Source: Streptomyces sp. CB01580
Lineage (GTDB): Bacteria > Actinomycetota > Actinomycetes > Streptomycetales > Streptomycetaceae
Assembly: GCF_001905795.1 (NCBI RefSeq)
Contig: NZ_LIXJ01000007.1
Span: forward strand, 1-64,000
DNA: 64,000 bases
Reading direction: 5' to 3'
In this document: piece after piece, positions 1 through 8,683 of the stretch
Numbering within the stretch: the first letter of the stretch is position 1
Layout of the letters: the number at the start of each line of letters is the position of its first letter
Translations under genes and position numbers: made by a program
The notes under the pieces: model-generated
Seen by the model: the letters and a program-made list of their open reading frames with translations, nothing else
Told to the model about the DNA's origin: nothing
Databases searched by the model: none

Positions 1-380
1 CGGGGGTGATCAGCGAGCCGGTCAGCACCTGGATCACCTCGCCGAACAGCACTCCCGGCCCCGGGCCCCGACCAGGTCGTCGGGCTCCCGGTGAACCAGA
101 CCGTTCTCACGGACCCTTCGGCACGGCACCTCGCCGCGTTGTCGCATCACCCGAGTACGTCCCGTACGAGGGCGATCCTTCGCCTTGCGATGCACCGCAC
201 CGGACGCCGCGAGCTTCCCGGCAAACCTTTCCGGCCACAGCACTGGCCGTCGTCGGCACGTTCGGGACGCGCGCGCAGCACCGCGGGCCGTGCCCCCTCA
301 CGCGAGGAGGGCACGGCCCGCGGCCATGTCGTACGGGTGTGCCGACCACCGAACCTCGGGCGGCGGTTCGAGGACAGCCC
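1..380. other. left edge, no complete gene
   Basis: No complete gene is supported here. On the minus strand the first ~56 bases can be read as GVLFGEVIQVLTGSLITP, which could be the start of a gene running off the left edge, but 18 codons are too few to identify. The middle holds only overlapping ORFs without a consistent codon pattern. A strong hairpin lies at 281-323 and is listed separately. Confidence 0.4.
281..323 (-). terminator. hairpin downstream of pyk and the CdiI-like gene
   Basis: A perfect 15-bp inverted repeat (281-295 with 309-323, arm CCGCGGGCCGTGCCC) encloses a 13-base loop. It lies 58 bases past the stop of the minus-strand small gene, so it probably ends the pyk transcript. 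There is no T-run, as is usual for Streptomyces terminators. Confidence 0.75.
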
Positions 381-620
381 TCAGGCGTCCAAGAGGCGCT
401 CGATGTCCGCGCACGCCTCCCGCAACACGGTGATCCGGTCGTGGGGAAGCCCGCCGTGGAGGAGCAGGGCGTCACGGCGCACCGGGAGCACCGCGTCCGG
501 CTCCTCCACGAACCGACCGGCCACGGCCTCCGCCTCCGTGGAGGCGCCCAGCCTCCAGTCCTGGTGGAAGAAGCTCATGACCCACGGGACGCCGAACACG
601 AACTCCGTGGACCGGTCCAT
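381..620 (-). CDS. small CdiI_2-type immunity-like protein
   Basis: A 79-residue acidic soluble protein whose ATG lies only 6 bases after the pyk stop, so it is probably cotranscribed with pyk. The central FFHQDW motif, the following acidic helix and the length resemble the CdiI_2 family of contact-dependent-inhibition immunity proteins. That is inference from the motif, not from a search. No CdiA-like toxin gene lies next to it, so it would be an orphan. No signal peptide or membrane segment is seen. It could equally be an uncharacterised actinobacterial small protein that only shares the motif. Confidence 0.6.
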   Translation of the reverse strand: MDRSTEFVFGVPWVMSFFHQDWRLGASTEAEAVAGRFVEEPDAVLPVRRDALLLHGGLPHDRITVLREACADIERLLDA

Positions 621-626
621 CGGGCG

Positions 627-2057
627 TCAGTCCCGCGCCCCGCCGCCCACGTGGTGCACGCGCACCATGTTCGTGGTGCCGGGGATGCCGGGGGGCGAGC
701 CGGCCGTGATGATCATGGTGTCGCCCGCGTTGTAGCGGCTCAGCTTCAGCAGCTCCGCGTCGACCAGGTCGACCATCGCGTCCGTGTTGTCCACGTGCGG
801 GACGACGTGGGCCTCGACGCCCCAGCTCAGGGCGAGCTGGTTGCGGGTGGCCTCGTCCGTGGTGAAGGCCAGGATGGGCTGGGCCGCGCGGTAGCGGGAG
901 AGGCGGCGGGCCGTGTCACCGGACTTGGTGAACGCGACCAGCGCCTTGCCGTTCAGGAAGTCCGCGATCTCGCAGGCGGCGCGGGCCACCGAACCGCCCT
1001 GGGTGCGCGGCTTCTTGCCCGGGACCAGTGGCTGGAGGCCCTTGGAAAGCAGCTCGTTCTCGGCGGCGACGACGATCTTCGACATCGTCTTGACCGTCTC
1101 GATCGGGTACGCGCCGACGCTGGACTCGGCGGAGAGCATGACCGCGTCCGCACCGTCGAGGATCGCGTTGGCGACATCGGACGCCTCGGCGCGGGTCGGC
1201 CGCGAGTTGGTGATCATCGACTCCATCATCTGGGTCGCCACGATCACCGGCTTGGCGTTCCGACGGCAGAGCTCCACCAGGCGCTTCTGCACCATCGGGA
1301 CCTTCTCCAGCGGATACTCCACGGCCAGGTCGCCGCGGGCCACCATCACACCGTCGAAGGCCATGACGACCTCCTGCATGTGCTCGACCGCCTGCGGCTT
1401 CTCCACCTTGGCGATGACGGGGACCCGGCGGCCCACCTCGTCCATCACCTTGTGGACGTCCTTGATGTCGTCGGCGTCCCGCACGAAGGAGAGCGCCACC
1501 AGGTCGCAGCCCATCCGCAGCGCGAACCGCAGGTCCTCGACGTCCTTCTCGGACAGCGCCGGGACGTTGACCGCCGCGCCGGGCAGGTTGATGCCCTTGT
1601 GGTCGGAGATGACACCGCCCTCGATGACGATCGTCCGGACCCGGGGGCCCTCGACCGCGACGACCTTCAGTTCGACGTTGCCGTCGTTGATCAGGATCGG
1701 GTCGCCCTTGGCGACGTCGCCGGGCAGGCCCTTGTACGTCGTGCCGCAGATCGACTTGTCACCGGGCACGTCCTCCGCGGTGATGGTGAAATCGTCCCCG
1801 CGGACCAGCTCGACGGGTCCCTCGGCGAACTTCCCCAGGCGGATCTTCGGGCCCTGGAGGTCGGCGAGCACACCCACGGCGCGGCCGGTCTCGGCGGCGG
1901 CCCGGCGGACCAGGTCGTAACGCCCCTGGTGCTCCTCGTGGCTGCCGTGGCTGAAGTTGAAACGGGCCACGCTCATGCCGGCCTCGATCAACGCGACGAG
2001 CTGCTCGTGCGAGTCGACGGCGGGGCCGAGCGTACAGACGATTTTGGAACGGCGCAT
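627..2057 (-). CDS. pyk: pyruvate kinase
   Basis: Converts phosphoenolpyruvate and ADP to pyruvate and ATP, the last step of glycolysis, in the cytoplasm. The 476 residues match the usual length. The N-terminus MRRSKIVCTLGP, the active-site stretch ending FNFSHGSHEEH, the VARGDLAVE segment and the IVATQMMESM stretch are all family signatures. The ATG at 2057 is followed at once by the conserved start. AGGAT, 8 bases upstream, can serve as ribosome site or as a -10 element. The gene lies 74 bases after ackA with its own promoter-like palindrome, so it can be expressed apart from pta-ackA. Converting PEP to pyruvate next to an acetate pathway fits a pyruvate/acetyl-CoA overflow cluster. Confidence 0.97.
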   Translation of the reverse strand: MRRSKIVCTLGPAVDSHEQLVALIEAGMSVARFNFSHGSHEEHQGRYDLVRRAAAETGRAVGVLADLQGPKIRLGKFAEGPVELVRGDDFTITAEDVPGDKSICGTTYKGLPGDVAKGDPILINDGNVELKVVAVEGPRVRTIVIEGGVISDHKGINLPGAAVNVPALSEKDVEDLRFALRMGCDLVALSFVRDADDIKDVHKVMDEVGRRVPVIAKVEKPQAVEHMQEVVMAFDGVMVARGDLAVEYPLEKVPMVQKRLVELCRRNAKPVIVATQMMESMITNSRPTRAEASDVANAILDGADAVMLSAESSVGAYPIETVKTMSKIVVAAENELLSKGLQPLVPGKKPRTQGGSVARAACEIADFLNGKALVAFTKSGDTARRLSRYRAAQPILAFTTDEATRNQLALSWGVEAHVVPHVDNTDAMVDLVDAELLKLSRYNAGDTMIITAGSPPGIPGTTNMVRVHHVGGGARD

Positions 2058-2064
2058 GAGGCGG

Positions 2065-2099
2065 ATCCTATCGGTTTGTTTAGCAACGGAATATTCCGT
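2065..2099 (-). promoter_or_regulatory. pyk promoter region with 14-bp palindrome
   Basis: On the minus strand TAGGAT (2070-2065) sits 7 bases before the pyk ATG, where a -10 box of a leaderless transcript would lie. The perfect 14-bp palindrome ACGGAATATTCCGT (2086-2099) overlaps the expected -35 position. This suggests a dimeric regulator acting at the promoter. TAGGAT may instead be a ribosome site; the sequence alone cannot decide. Confidence 0.5.
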
Positions 2100-2131
2100 C
2101 TGGTGGAAGGTACAAAGGGGCGCGGGGGTGC

Positions 2132-3349
2132 TCAGTTGTCGTTCTGTCCGACGAGCGCGAAGGTCTGGACGGCTATCTCCAGTTCCTCGTCCGTCGGCAC
2201 CACCGCGACCGCCACCCGCGCGTGGTCCGGCGAGATCAGCCGCGGCGCACCGGACCGCACGGCGTTCAGATCCGCGTCCACCGCCAGGCCGAACCCCTCC
2301 AGGCCGGCGATCGCAGCCTCCCGCACCGGTGCGGAGTTCTCCCCGACCCCCGCCGTGAACACCACCGCGTCCACCCGCCCGAGGACCGCCGAATAGGCGC
2401 CGATGTACTTCTTCAGCCGGTGCACGTAGATGTCGAAGGCCAGCGCCGCCCGCTCGTCGCCCTCGTCGACCCGGCGCCGGATCTCCCGCATGTCGTTGTC
2501 GCCGCACAGCCCGACCAGACCGCTCCGCTTGTTGAGCAGGTCGTCGATCTCGTCCGCGGACATCCCCGCCACCCGCTGGAGGTGGAAGGTGACGGCCGGA
2601 TCGATGTCGCCGGAACGCGTGCCCATCACCAGCCCCTCCAGCGGGGTCAGGCCCATCGACGTCTCCACGCACCGGCCGCCCGCCACCGCCGACGCGGAGG
2701 CGCCGTTGCCCAGGTGCAGCACGATGACATTGACGTCCTCGGGGACGCGTCCCAGCAGCTCGGCGGCCTTGCGGGAGACGTACGCGTGCGAGGTGCCGTG
2801 GAAGCCGTAGCGCCGGATGCGGTGCGCGTCGGCGGTCTCCACGTCGATCGCGTACCGCGCCGCGCACTCCGGCATCGTCGTGTGGAACGCCGTGTCGAAC
2901 ACCGCCACCTGCGGCAGGTCCGGGCGCAGTGCCTGGGCGGTACGGATGCCGAGGAGGTTCGCCGGGTTGTGCAGCGGGGCCACCGGGACCAGGCGCTCGA
3001 TCTCCTCCAGCACCTCGTCGTCGACCACCACCGGCTCGGTGAACCGCAGGCCGCCGTGCACCACCCGGTGGCCGATCGCCGCCAGCTCGGGGGAGTCCAG
3101 GCCCAGCCCGTCGGCCGCCAGCTCGTCGGCCGCCGCCTTCAGCGCGGCCTCGTGGTCGGGTATCGGGCCGGTGCGCTCGCGCCTTTCGCCGATGCCTCCC
3201 GCCAGCGGGGTGTGCACCAGCCTGGACGTCTCCTCGCCGATGCGCTCGACCAGCCCGGCCGCCAGCCGGGAGTGGTCGCTCATGTCCAGGAGCTGGTACT
3301 TGACCGACGAGGAGCCGGAGTTGAGGACGAGTACGCGATGCGGCGCCAT
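2132..3349 (-). CDS. ackA: acetate kinase
   Basis: Interconverts acetyl phosphate plus ADP with acetate plus ATP. The family start VLVLNSGSSSVKYQLLDM, the HRVVHGG segment, the phosphate-binding VLHLGNGAS and the C-terminal TAGVGENS are all present. I place the start at the ATG at 3349 (405 residues) because GGAGGG lies 10 bases before it and the conserved N-terminus follows directly. An ATG at 3391 would add 14 residues and overlap the pta stop as ATGA, so translational coupling from there is also possible. It forms the Pta-AckA pathway with the gene upstream: acetate production or, in reverse, acetate assimilation. Confidence 0.96.
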   Translation of the reverse strand: MAPHRVLVLNSGSSSVKYQLLDMSDHSRLAAGLVERIGEETSRLVHTPLAGGIGERRERTGPIPDHEAALKAAADELAADGLGLDSPELAAIGHRVVHGGLRFTEPVVVDDEVLEEIERLVPVAPLHNPANLLGIRTAQALRPDLPQVAVFDTAFHTTMPECAARYAIDVETADAHRIRRYGFHGTSHAYVSRKAAELLGRVPEDVNVIVLHLGNGASASAVAGGRCVETSMGLTPLEGLVMGTRSGDIDPAVTFHLQRVAGMSADEIDDLLNKRSGLVGLCGDNDMREIRRRVDEGDERAALAFDIYVHRLKKYIGAYSAVLGRVDAVVFTAGVGENSAPVREAAIAGLEGFGLAVDADLNAVRSGAPRLISPDHARVAVAVVPTDEELEIAVQTFALVGQNDN

Positions 3350-3387
3350 GGTCGGGGAGCCCTCCGGGATCGTCGGGGTCGGGGTGG

Positions 3388-5502
3388 TCATGCGGTCCGC
3401 ACCTCGCCGCCCTGAGCCTGGATCGCGGTGATGGCCACGGTGTTGACGATGTCCTGGACGAGCGCGCCGCGGGACAGGTCGTTGACGGGCTTGCGCAGAC
3501 CCTGGAGCACCGGTCCGACCGCGACCGCGCCCGCCGAGCGCTGCACGGCCTTGTAGGTGTTGTTGCCGGTGTTCAGGTCCGGGAAGATCAGCACCGTCGC
3601 CCGCCCCGCCACCTCGGAACCGGGCAGCTTCGTCGCGGCGACACCCGGGTCCACCGCGGCGTCGTACTGGATGGGCCCCTCGATCAGCAGGTCCGGCCGG
3701 CTCGCCCGGACCAGGGCGGTCGCCTCGCGCACCTTGTCGACGTCGGCGCCCGAGCCGGAGGTGCCGGTCGAGTACGACAGCATCGCGATCCGCGGCTCCA
3801 CGCCGAAGCGGGCGGCGGTGGCGGCCGACTGCACCGCGATGTCCGCGAGCTGCCGCGCGTCCGGGTCCGGGTTGACCGCGCAGTCGCCGTACACCAGGAC
3901 CCTGTCGGCCAGGCACATGAAGAAGACGGAGGAGACGATCGAGGGGACGGGCCCGCCCGCCTGGTCGCCGGCGTCCACGGACCGGGTCTTGATGATCTCG
4001 AACGCGGGGCGGATCGTCGCCGCGGTGGAGTGCACGGAACCGGAGACCATGCCGTCCGCGAAGCCCTGCTCGACCATCAGCGTGCCGAAATAGTTGGCGT
4101 CCGCGACCACGTCGTACGCCAGCTCGGTCGTGACGCCGCGGTGCGCGCGCAGCCGCGCGTACCGTTCGGCGAACGGCTGACGCAGCTCGGAGGTCTGCGG
4201 GTCGGTGATCTGCGTGCCGGCGAGATCGATGCCCAGGTCCGCGGCCTTCTTCCGGATGACGTCGGGCTCGCCGAGGAGCGTGAGGTCGCAGATGTCGCGG
4301 CGCAGCAGGACGTCGGCGGCGCGCAGCACCCGTTCCTCGGTGCCCTCCGGCAGGACCACCCGGCGCCGGTCTGCGCGCGCCTGCTCCAGCAGCTCGTGCT
4401 CGAACATCATCGGGGTGATCCGCCCGCTGCGGGCCACCGAGATCCGCTCCAGCAGGGCGCCGGTGTCCACATGGCGCTCGAAGAGGCCCAGGGCCGTCTC
4501 CGCCTTGCGGGGCGTTGCGGCGTTCAACTTGCCTTCCATGGCGAAGAGTTCATAGGCGGTGGGGAAGGAGCCGCCCGCCACGGAGACCACCGGCGTGCCC
4601 GGCGCGAGGCGCTCGGCCAGGGTCAGGATCTCCGGGCCGGGATGTTCGTCCAGGGTGAGCAGCACACCGGCGATGGGCGGGGTCCCGGCGCTGTGCGCGG
4701 CCAGCGAGCCGACCACCAGGTCCGCCCGGTCCCCGGGCGTGACCACCAGGCAGCCCGGCGTCAGCGCCTTCAGCAGGTTCGGCAGCATCGCGCCGCCGAA
4801 GACGAAGTCCAGCGCGTCCCTGGCCAGCCCGGAGCCGTCGCCGAGCAGCACCGTGCCGCCGAGCGCCGCGGTGATCTGGGCGACGGTCGGCGCGGAGAGC
4901 GCCGCGTCGTCGGGCAGCACCGAACAGGGAACGGGCAGCTGTGACGCCAGCCGCTCCGCGAGGGCGTCGCGGTCCCCGGCCGCCACCCGGTTCACGATCA
5001 CCGAGACGACGTCGCAGCCGAGCCCCGCGTACGCCCGGTACGCGTTGCGTGCCTCCGCGCGCACGGACTGCGCGTTCTGGCCCCTGCCGCCGACCACCGC
5101 TATCACCGAGGCGCCGAACTCGTTGGCGAGGCGGGCGTTGAGCGCGAGCTCGTCGGGGAGCTGGGTGTCGGCGAAGTCGGTGCCGAGGACCAGGACCACC
5201 TCGTACGCCTGGGCCACCTGGTGGAAGCGCTCGACGAGCCGGGAGACCAGTTCGTCGGTACCCTGCTCGGCCTGGAGCGCGGACGCCTCCTCGTAGTCCA
5301 TCCCGTAGACCGACGCGGGTTCCTGGAGCAGCCGGTAGCGGGCCCGCAGCAGCTCGAACAGCCGGTCGGGACCGTCGTGGACAAGCGGCCGGAACACCCC
5401 GACCCGGTCCACCTGACGCGTCAGGAGCTCCATGACTCCCAGATCGACGACCTGTCGGCCGTCGCCCCGGTCGATCCCGGTCACGTACACGCTGCGCGCC
5501 AC
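3388..5502 (-). CDS. pta: phosphate acetyltransferase
   Basis: Converts acetyl-CoA and phosphate to acetyl phosphate and CoA. At 704 residues it is the long form: an N-terminal P-loop-like/DRTGG regulatory region (roughly residues 1-370), then the C-terminal PTA_PTB catalytic domain with VVLPEGTEERVLRA and SYSTGTSGSG. The start is a GTG at 5502 with GGGAGAG 7 bases upstream; ORF extension further upstream has no family similarity. The TGA overlaps or abuts the ackA start, indicating an operon pta-ackA. The upstream inverted repeat at 5536-5558 may control it. Confidence 0.96.
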   Translation of the reverse strand: MARSVYVTGIDRGDGRQVVDLGVMELLTRQVDRVGVFRPLVHDGPDRLFELLRARYRLLQEPASVYGMDYEEASALQAEQGTDELVSRLVERFHQVAQAYEVVLVLGTDFADTQLPDELALNARLANEFGASVIAVVGGRGQNAQSVRAEARNAYRAYAGLGCDVVSVIVNRVAAGDRDALAERLASQLPVPCSVLPDDAALSAPTVAQITAALGGTVLLGDGSGLARDALDFVFGGAMLPNLLKALTPGCLVVTPGDRADLVVGSLAAHSAGTPPIAGVLLTLDEHPGPEILTLAERLAPGTPVVSVAGGSFPTAYELFAMEGKLNAATPRKAETALGLFERHVDTGALLERISVARSGRITPMMFEHELLEQARADRRRVVLPEGTEERVLRAADVLLRRDICDLTLLGEPDVIRKKAADLGIDLAGTQITDPQTSELRQPFAERYARLRAHRGVTTELAYDVVADANYFGTLMVEQGFADGMVSGSVHSTAATIRPAFEIIKTRSVDAGDQAGGPVPSIVSSVFFMCLADRVLVYGDCAVNPDPDARQLADIAVQSAATAARFGVEPRIAMLSYSTGTSGSGADVDKVREATALVRASRPDLLIEGPIQYDAAVDPGVAATKLPGSEVAGRATVLIFPDLNTGNNTYKAVQRSAGAVAVGPVLQGLRKPVNDLSRGALVQDIVNTVAITAIQAQGGEVRTA

Positions 5503-5535
5503 GCGTGCTCTCCCGTCCATATTTGCGGTTTGGGA

Positions 5536-5558
5536 CGTATCGCCATGTTGACGATACG
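5536..5558. promoter_or_regulatory. inverted repeat upstream of pta
   Basis: CGTATCG (5536-5542) and CGATACG (5552-5558) form a perfect 7-9-7 inverted repeat centred 45 bases upstream of the pta start, inside the probable promoter. The spacing is typical of a dimeric repressor or activator site. Which protein binds cannot be told. Confidence 0.45.
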
Positions 5559-5795
5559 CCGGGCGTGCGAGACGTCGCCCGCCGGGCGTGCTCCCCGCGT
5601 CCGCGGCGCACGCGCCCCCACCGGCGCGCCGGTGATTCATCCCCGCATTCGACGGGCCACCCGGGCGGGCGTCACCGGAACGGGCGAGACCATGAGGTCC
5701 AGACCACGTGGGACAATCGTCATGTTTCACGGTTCGGGGGATCTTGTCCTCGCCCCCGGAACGCACGGCACCAGCGAGGCAGGAGACACAGGACG

Positions 5796-6821
5796 ATGCG
5801 CATCGGAGTTCTCACGGCAGGCGGCGACTGTCCGGGTCTGAACGCAGTGATCCGGTCGGTCGTGCACCGCGCCGTGGTGGGGCACGGAGACGAGGTCATC
5901 GGCTTCGAGGACGGGTTCAAGGGGCTCCTCGACGGCCACTACCGACCTCTCGACCTCAACGCCGTCAGCGGCATCCTCGCGCGTGGCGGCACCATACTCG
6001 GATCGGCCCGCCTGGAGCGCGCGCGGCTGCGCGAGGCCGCGGAGAACTGCGCGGAGCTGAGTCGCCGTTACGGCATGGACGCCCTCATCCCGATCGGAGG
6101 CGAAGGTACCCTCACCGCCGCGCGGATGCTGGCGGACGCCGGGATGCCGGTCGTCGGCGTCCCCAAGACCATCGACAACGACATCTCCGCCACCGACCGC
6201 ACCTTCGGCTTCGACACGGCGGTGGGTGTCGCGACCGACGCCATAGACCGTCTGAAGACCACCGCCGAGTCGCACCAGCGGGTCATGGTCGTCGAGGTGA
6301 TGGGGCGGCACGCCGGCTGGATCGCGCTGGAGTCCGGGATGGCGGGCGGCGCGCACGGCATCTGCCTGCCCGAGCGCCGCTTCGAGGTCGATGATCTGGT
6401 CAAGATGGTCGAGGCGCGGTTCGCGCGCGGCAAGAAGTTCGCGGTCATCTGCGTCGCCGAGGGCGCGCACCCGGCCGAGGGCTCCATGCCGTACGCCAAG
6501 GGCGAGATCGACCAGTACGGTCACGAACGCTTCCAGGGCATCGGCAACCGGCTGGCCATCGAGCTGGAGACCCGGCTCGGCAAGGAGGCCCGGCCGGTCA
6601 TCCTCGGCCATGTGCAGCGCGGCGGTACGCCGACCGCGTACGACCGGGTGCTCGCCACCCGCTTCGGCTGGCACGCGGTGGAGGCCGCGCACCGGGGCGA
6701 CTTCGGCCGGATGACGGCGCTGCGCGGCAACGGCATCGTGATGGTTCCGCTGGCGGACGCCATCACCCAGCTCAAGACGGTCCCCAAGAACCGGATGGAC
6801 GAGGCCGAGTCGGTCTTCTGA
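5796..6821 (+). CDS. pfkA: ATP-dependent 6-phosphofructokinase
   Basis: Phosphorylates fructose 6-phosphate to fructose 1,6-bisphosphate, the committing step of glycolysis. The 341 residues carry LTAGGDCPGLN at the start, GGEGTL at the nucleotide-phosphate position, PKTIDNDI as the catalytic segment and VQRGGTPTAYDR near the end. GGEG rather than GGDD at the phosphate-binding position argues for ATP rather than pyrophosphate as donor, by family knowledge. The ATG at 5796 is preceded by GGCAGGAG. It is divergent from pta over about 290 bases; the shared region carries the pta inverted repeat and no further gene. Confidence 0.95.
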   Translation: MRIGVLTAGGDCPGLNAVIRSVVHRAVVGHGDEVIGFEDGFKGLLDGHYRPLDLNAVSGILARGGTILGSARLERARLREAAENCAELSRRYGMDALIPIGGEGTLTAARMLADAGMPVVGVPKTIDNDISATDRTFGFDTAVGVATDAIDRLKTTAESHQRVMVVEVMGRHAGWIALESGMAGGAHGICLPERRFEVDDLVKMVEARFARGKKFAVICVAEGAHPAEGSMPYAKGEIDQYGHERFQGIGNRLAIELETRLGKEARPVILGHVQRGGTPTAYDRVLATRFGWHAVEAAHRGDFGRMTALRGNGIVMVPLADAITQLKTVPKNRMDEAESVF

Positions 6822-6841
6822 TCCTTCCGCCTGCTGCCTGC

Positions 6842-6866
6842 CCCGGCCCGGCCCGGCCCGGCCCGG
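6842..6866. repeat. CCCGG pentamer repeat, five copies
   Basis: Five perfect tandem copies of CCCGG start 20 bases after the pfkA stop. Each unit is half of a GC-rich dyad, so the tract can fold into alternative hairpins and may help end transcription. Slippage could make its length vary between strains. Confidence 0.85.
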
Positions 6867-6921
6867 CCTCCGCCGACGAGCGGTCGCGGGCCTGGGCGGG
6901 GCGAGGTCGCGGGCTTCCCGA

Positions 6922-6956
6922 CGGCCCTGACCATCCCCCGTGGAAGGTCGGGGCCG
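6922..6956. terminator. hairpin between pfkA and the XRE gene
   Basis: CGGCCCTGACC (6922-6932) pairs with GGTCGGGGCCG (6946-6956) with one G-U wobble and a 13-base loop. It lies between two convergent genes and can serve either strand. Confidence 0.55.
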
Positions 6957-6984
6957 CCGGCCTTCTCTCCTCCCCCGCTGATCG

Positions 6985-7029
6985 GGACGTGGCGGCGGCG
7001 TACGGACGTGGCGGCGGCGTACGGACGTG
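6985..7029. repeat. 19-bp tandem repeat, 2.4 copies
   Basis: Two perfect 19-base units (6985-7003 and 7004-7022, beginning GGACGTGGCGGC) are followed by the first 7 bases of a third. They sit in the convergent gap just before the stop of the XRE gene at 7041. The function is unknown; this is a slippage-prone minisatellite. Confidence 0.85.
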
Positions 7030-7040
7030 ACGCGGGTGGT

Positions 7041-7787
7041 TCAGACGCCTTTGTCCCGCATGCCCGCAGTCCGCCAGAACCGTTCCACGATCCCCGCCAG
7101 GAACGCCCGCTCCGCGTCGTCCGTCGCCCCGGAGGGCTCCCGGGGCGGCTCCCCGACCGCGCCGGTCCGGCCCGGCGCCGATGGCGTCGGCGCCCGGTAG
7201 TCGGCGTGGAGCTGGTCCAGCACGTCCTGGAGGAGCCCCCGCTCCAGCCGTACCAGCTTCGCCACCGCCCGGACGGGCGCCTGCCGTCGCGTCGTGACCG
7301 CGGCGCGCAGCAGCTCCGCCAGCTCCTCGTCCCGCCCGGACACCGTCACCAGTCCGGCGGCCGTCAGCCCCAGCGCCTCGGCGAGCGCCGCCGACTGGCG
7401 CTCGTTGCCCCGCCAGCGCCCCGACTCCTCCATCCGCAGATACGCGGCGGGGGCCAGCCCCACCTGACCGGCCAGTTCCTCCACGGTCAGCCGCCGGGCC
7501 GTCCGGTGTTCCCGCAGGGTGCGCGCCGCGGTCAGCAACTCGCCCGGTGAGCACCACAACACCCCGGCCAGTGCGGTGAGTTCGTGCCCGGTGGGGACGG
7601 CGTGCCCGCGCTCCCAGGCGAGCACCGTCGCGGTGCTGATCCGGAGCCCGTACTGGGCCGCGAGGCCGTACGCGACGTGGCCGGGCAGCATCCCCAGGGC
7701 CTCACGGAGGCGGCGTGCGGCGCAGGCGTCGAAAGGAGGTCGGGAGCCGAAGGACGAGGGAGAGCCGGAGGAGTGGGAGGGGCGCAC
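7041..7787 (-). CDS. XRE-type helix-turn-helix regulator
   Basis: A 248-residue regulator with two successive HTH-like segments: one around HVAYGLAAQYGLRISTATV with WERG, and a second around LTVEELAGQVGLAPAAYLRMEESG. The RGNERQSAALAEALGLT stretch and the C-terminal PVRAVAKL-like helices follow a Streptomyces family I recognise only as XRE regulators. The GTG start at 7787 gives the usual SFGSRPPFDA lead-in; its ribosome site (GTGAAG) is weak, so the start is uncertain. Its target is unknown. CGTAGGA occurs three times in the 120 bases upstream, possibly for autoregulation. Confidence 0.8.
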   Translation of the reverse strand: MRPSHSSGSPSSFGSRPPFDACAARRLREALGMLPGHVAYGLAAQYGLRISTATVLAWERGHAVPTGHELTALAGVLWCSPGELLTAARTLREHRTARRLTVEELAGQVGLAPAAYLRMEESGRWRGNERQSAALAEALGLTAAGLVTVSGRDEELAELLRAAVTTRRQAPVRAVAKLVRLERGLLQDVLDQLHADYRAPTPSAPGRTGAVGEPPREPSGATDDAERAFLAGIVERFWRTAGMRDKGV

Positions 7788-7795
7788 GGCTTCAC

Positions 7796-7914
7796 CGTAG
7801 GAGCGTCCCCGCCGTCCGACCACGGTGTGTTCCGCCGATATCACGGCTCGTAGGAAGGTCCTATGCCGGTACGGGGCCGTGCCCGCGCGAGCCGTGCCCG
7901 TAGGAGTTCGGCGT
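7796..7914. promoter_or_regulatory. upstream region of XRE gene with CGTAGGA copies
   Basis: CGTAGGA occurs at about 7796, 7850 and 7908, and the middle copy is part of the palindrome TAGGAAGGTCCTA. The stretch between 7788 and 8011 carries no gene. The repeated heptamer is a candidate operator for the XRE regulator encoded next to it. Confidence 0.3.
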
Positions 7915-8011
7915 CCTGTGCTCGTGCGGGGCCCGTTCCCCTGACGCGGGTTCGGAGTCCCGTGCTCGCTCGTACGCCGGCCGGTCGGGGCCGGGCCGCC
8001 GTCGCCACAGG

Positions 8012-8683
8012 TCAGTGGTCCCGGGTCACCCACCGGTAGTGCAGTTCCGGGCGTCCGACCTGACCGTACTGCGGCTTGCGCACCGCGCGCCCCGTCGTCA
8101 CCAGGTGTTCCAGGTACCGGCGCGCGGTGATCCGCGAGATGCCCAGCTCGGTCCCGGTCGCTGCCGCCGTCACGCCGTCCGAGGCCCGCAGGACGCGGGT
8201 GACGGCCTCCAGTGTCGGGGCGCTGAGCCCCTTCGGCAGCCGGTTCGGCTGTGGGGCGCGCAGCACTCCGAGCGCCCGGTCCACCTCGTCCTGACCGCTC
8301 GCCTCACCGGCCGCCGCGCGGAACTCGGCGTAGCGGACGAGCCGGTCGCGCAGCGTGGCGAAGGTGAACGGCTTCAGCACGTACTGGACGACACCGAGCG
8401 ACACCCCTTCCCGGACCACCGACAGATCACGTGCCGAGGTCACCGCGATGACGTCGGCCGAGTGCCCGGCCGCGCGCAGCGAACGCAGCAGGTGCAGGCC
8501 GTGCCCGTCGGGCAGGTACAGGTCGAGGAGGAGCAGATCGACCGGTGTGCGGTCCAGTGCCCGTACCGCCTCCGCGCGCGAGTGCGCGACCGCGGCCACC
8601 TCGAACCCGGGGACGCGGCCCACGTACAGCCGATGGGCGTCGGCGGCGACGGGGTCGTCCTCGACGACCAGTACCCGGATCAC
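8012..8683 (-). CDS. CitB/DctR-type response regulator
   Basis: A 223-residue response regulator: receiver domain (residues 1-120; VLVVEDDP, phospho-acceptor in LLLLDLYLPDG, KPF switch lysine) followed by a C-terminal HTH of the DcuR/CitB kind (GTELGISRITARRYLEHLV). The GTG start overlaps the kinase TGA as GTGA, so the two are translationally coupled. By family and position it answers the kinase upstream and probably activates the divergent dicarboxylate symporter gene. Confidence 0.93.
   Translation of the reverse strand: MIRVLVVEDDPVAADAHRLYVGRVPGFEVAAVAHSRAEAVRALDRTPVDLLLLDLYLPDGHGLHLLRSLRAAGHSADVIAVTSARDLSVVREGVSLGVVQYVLKPFTFATLRDRLVRYAEFRAAAGEASGQDEVDRALGVLRAPQPNRLPKGLSAPTLEAVTRVLRASDGVTAAATGTELGISRITARRYLEHLVTTGRAVRKPQYGQVGRPELHYRWVTRDH

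Noticed and set aside
6..2396. Long plus-strand open frame across pyk and ackA
   Set aside because: It is the antisense shadow of pyruvate kinase and the end of acetate kinase; its translation is His/Val/Arg-rich without domains.
6985..7029. CRISPR-like array
   Set aside because: The units are directly adjacent without spacers and only 2.4 copies exist.
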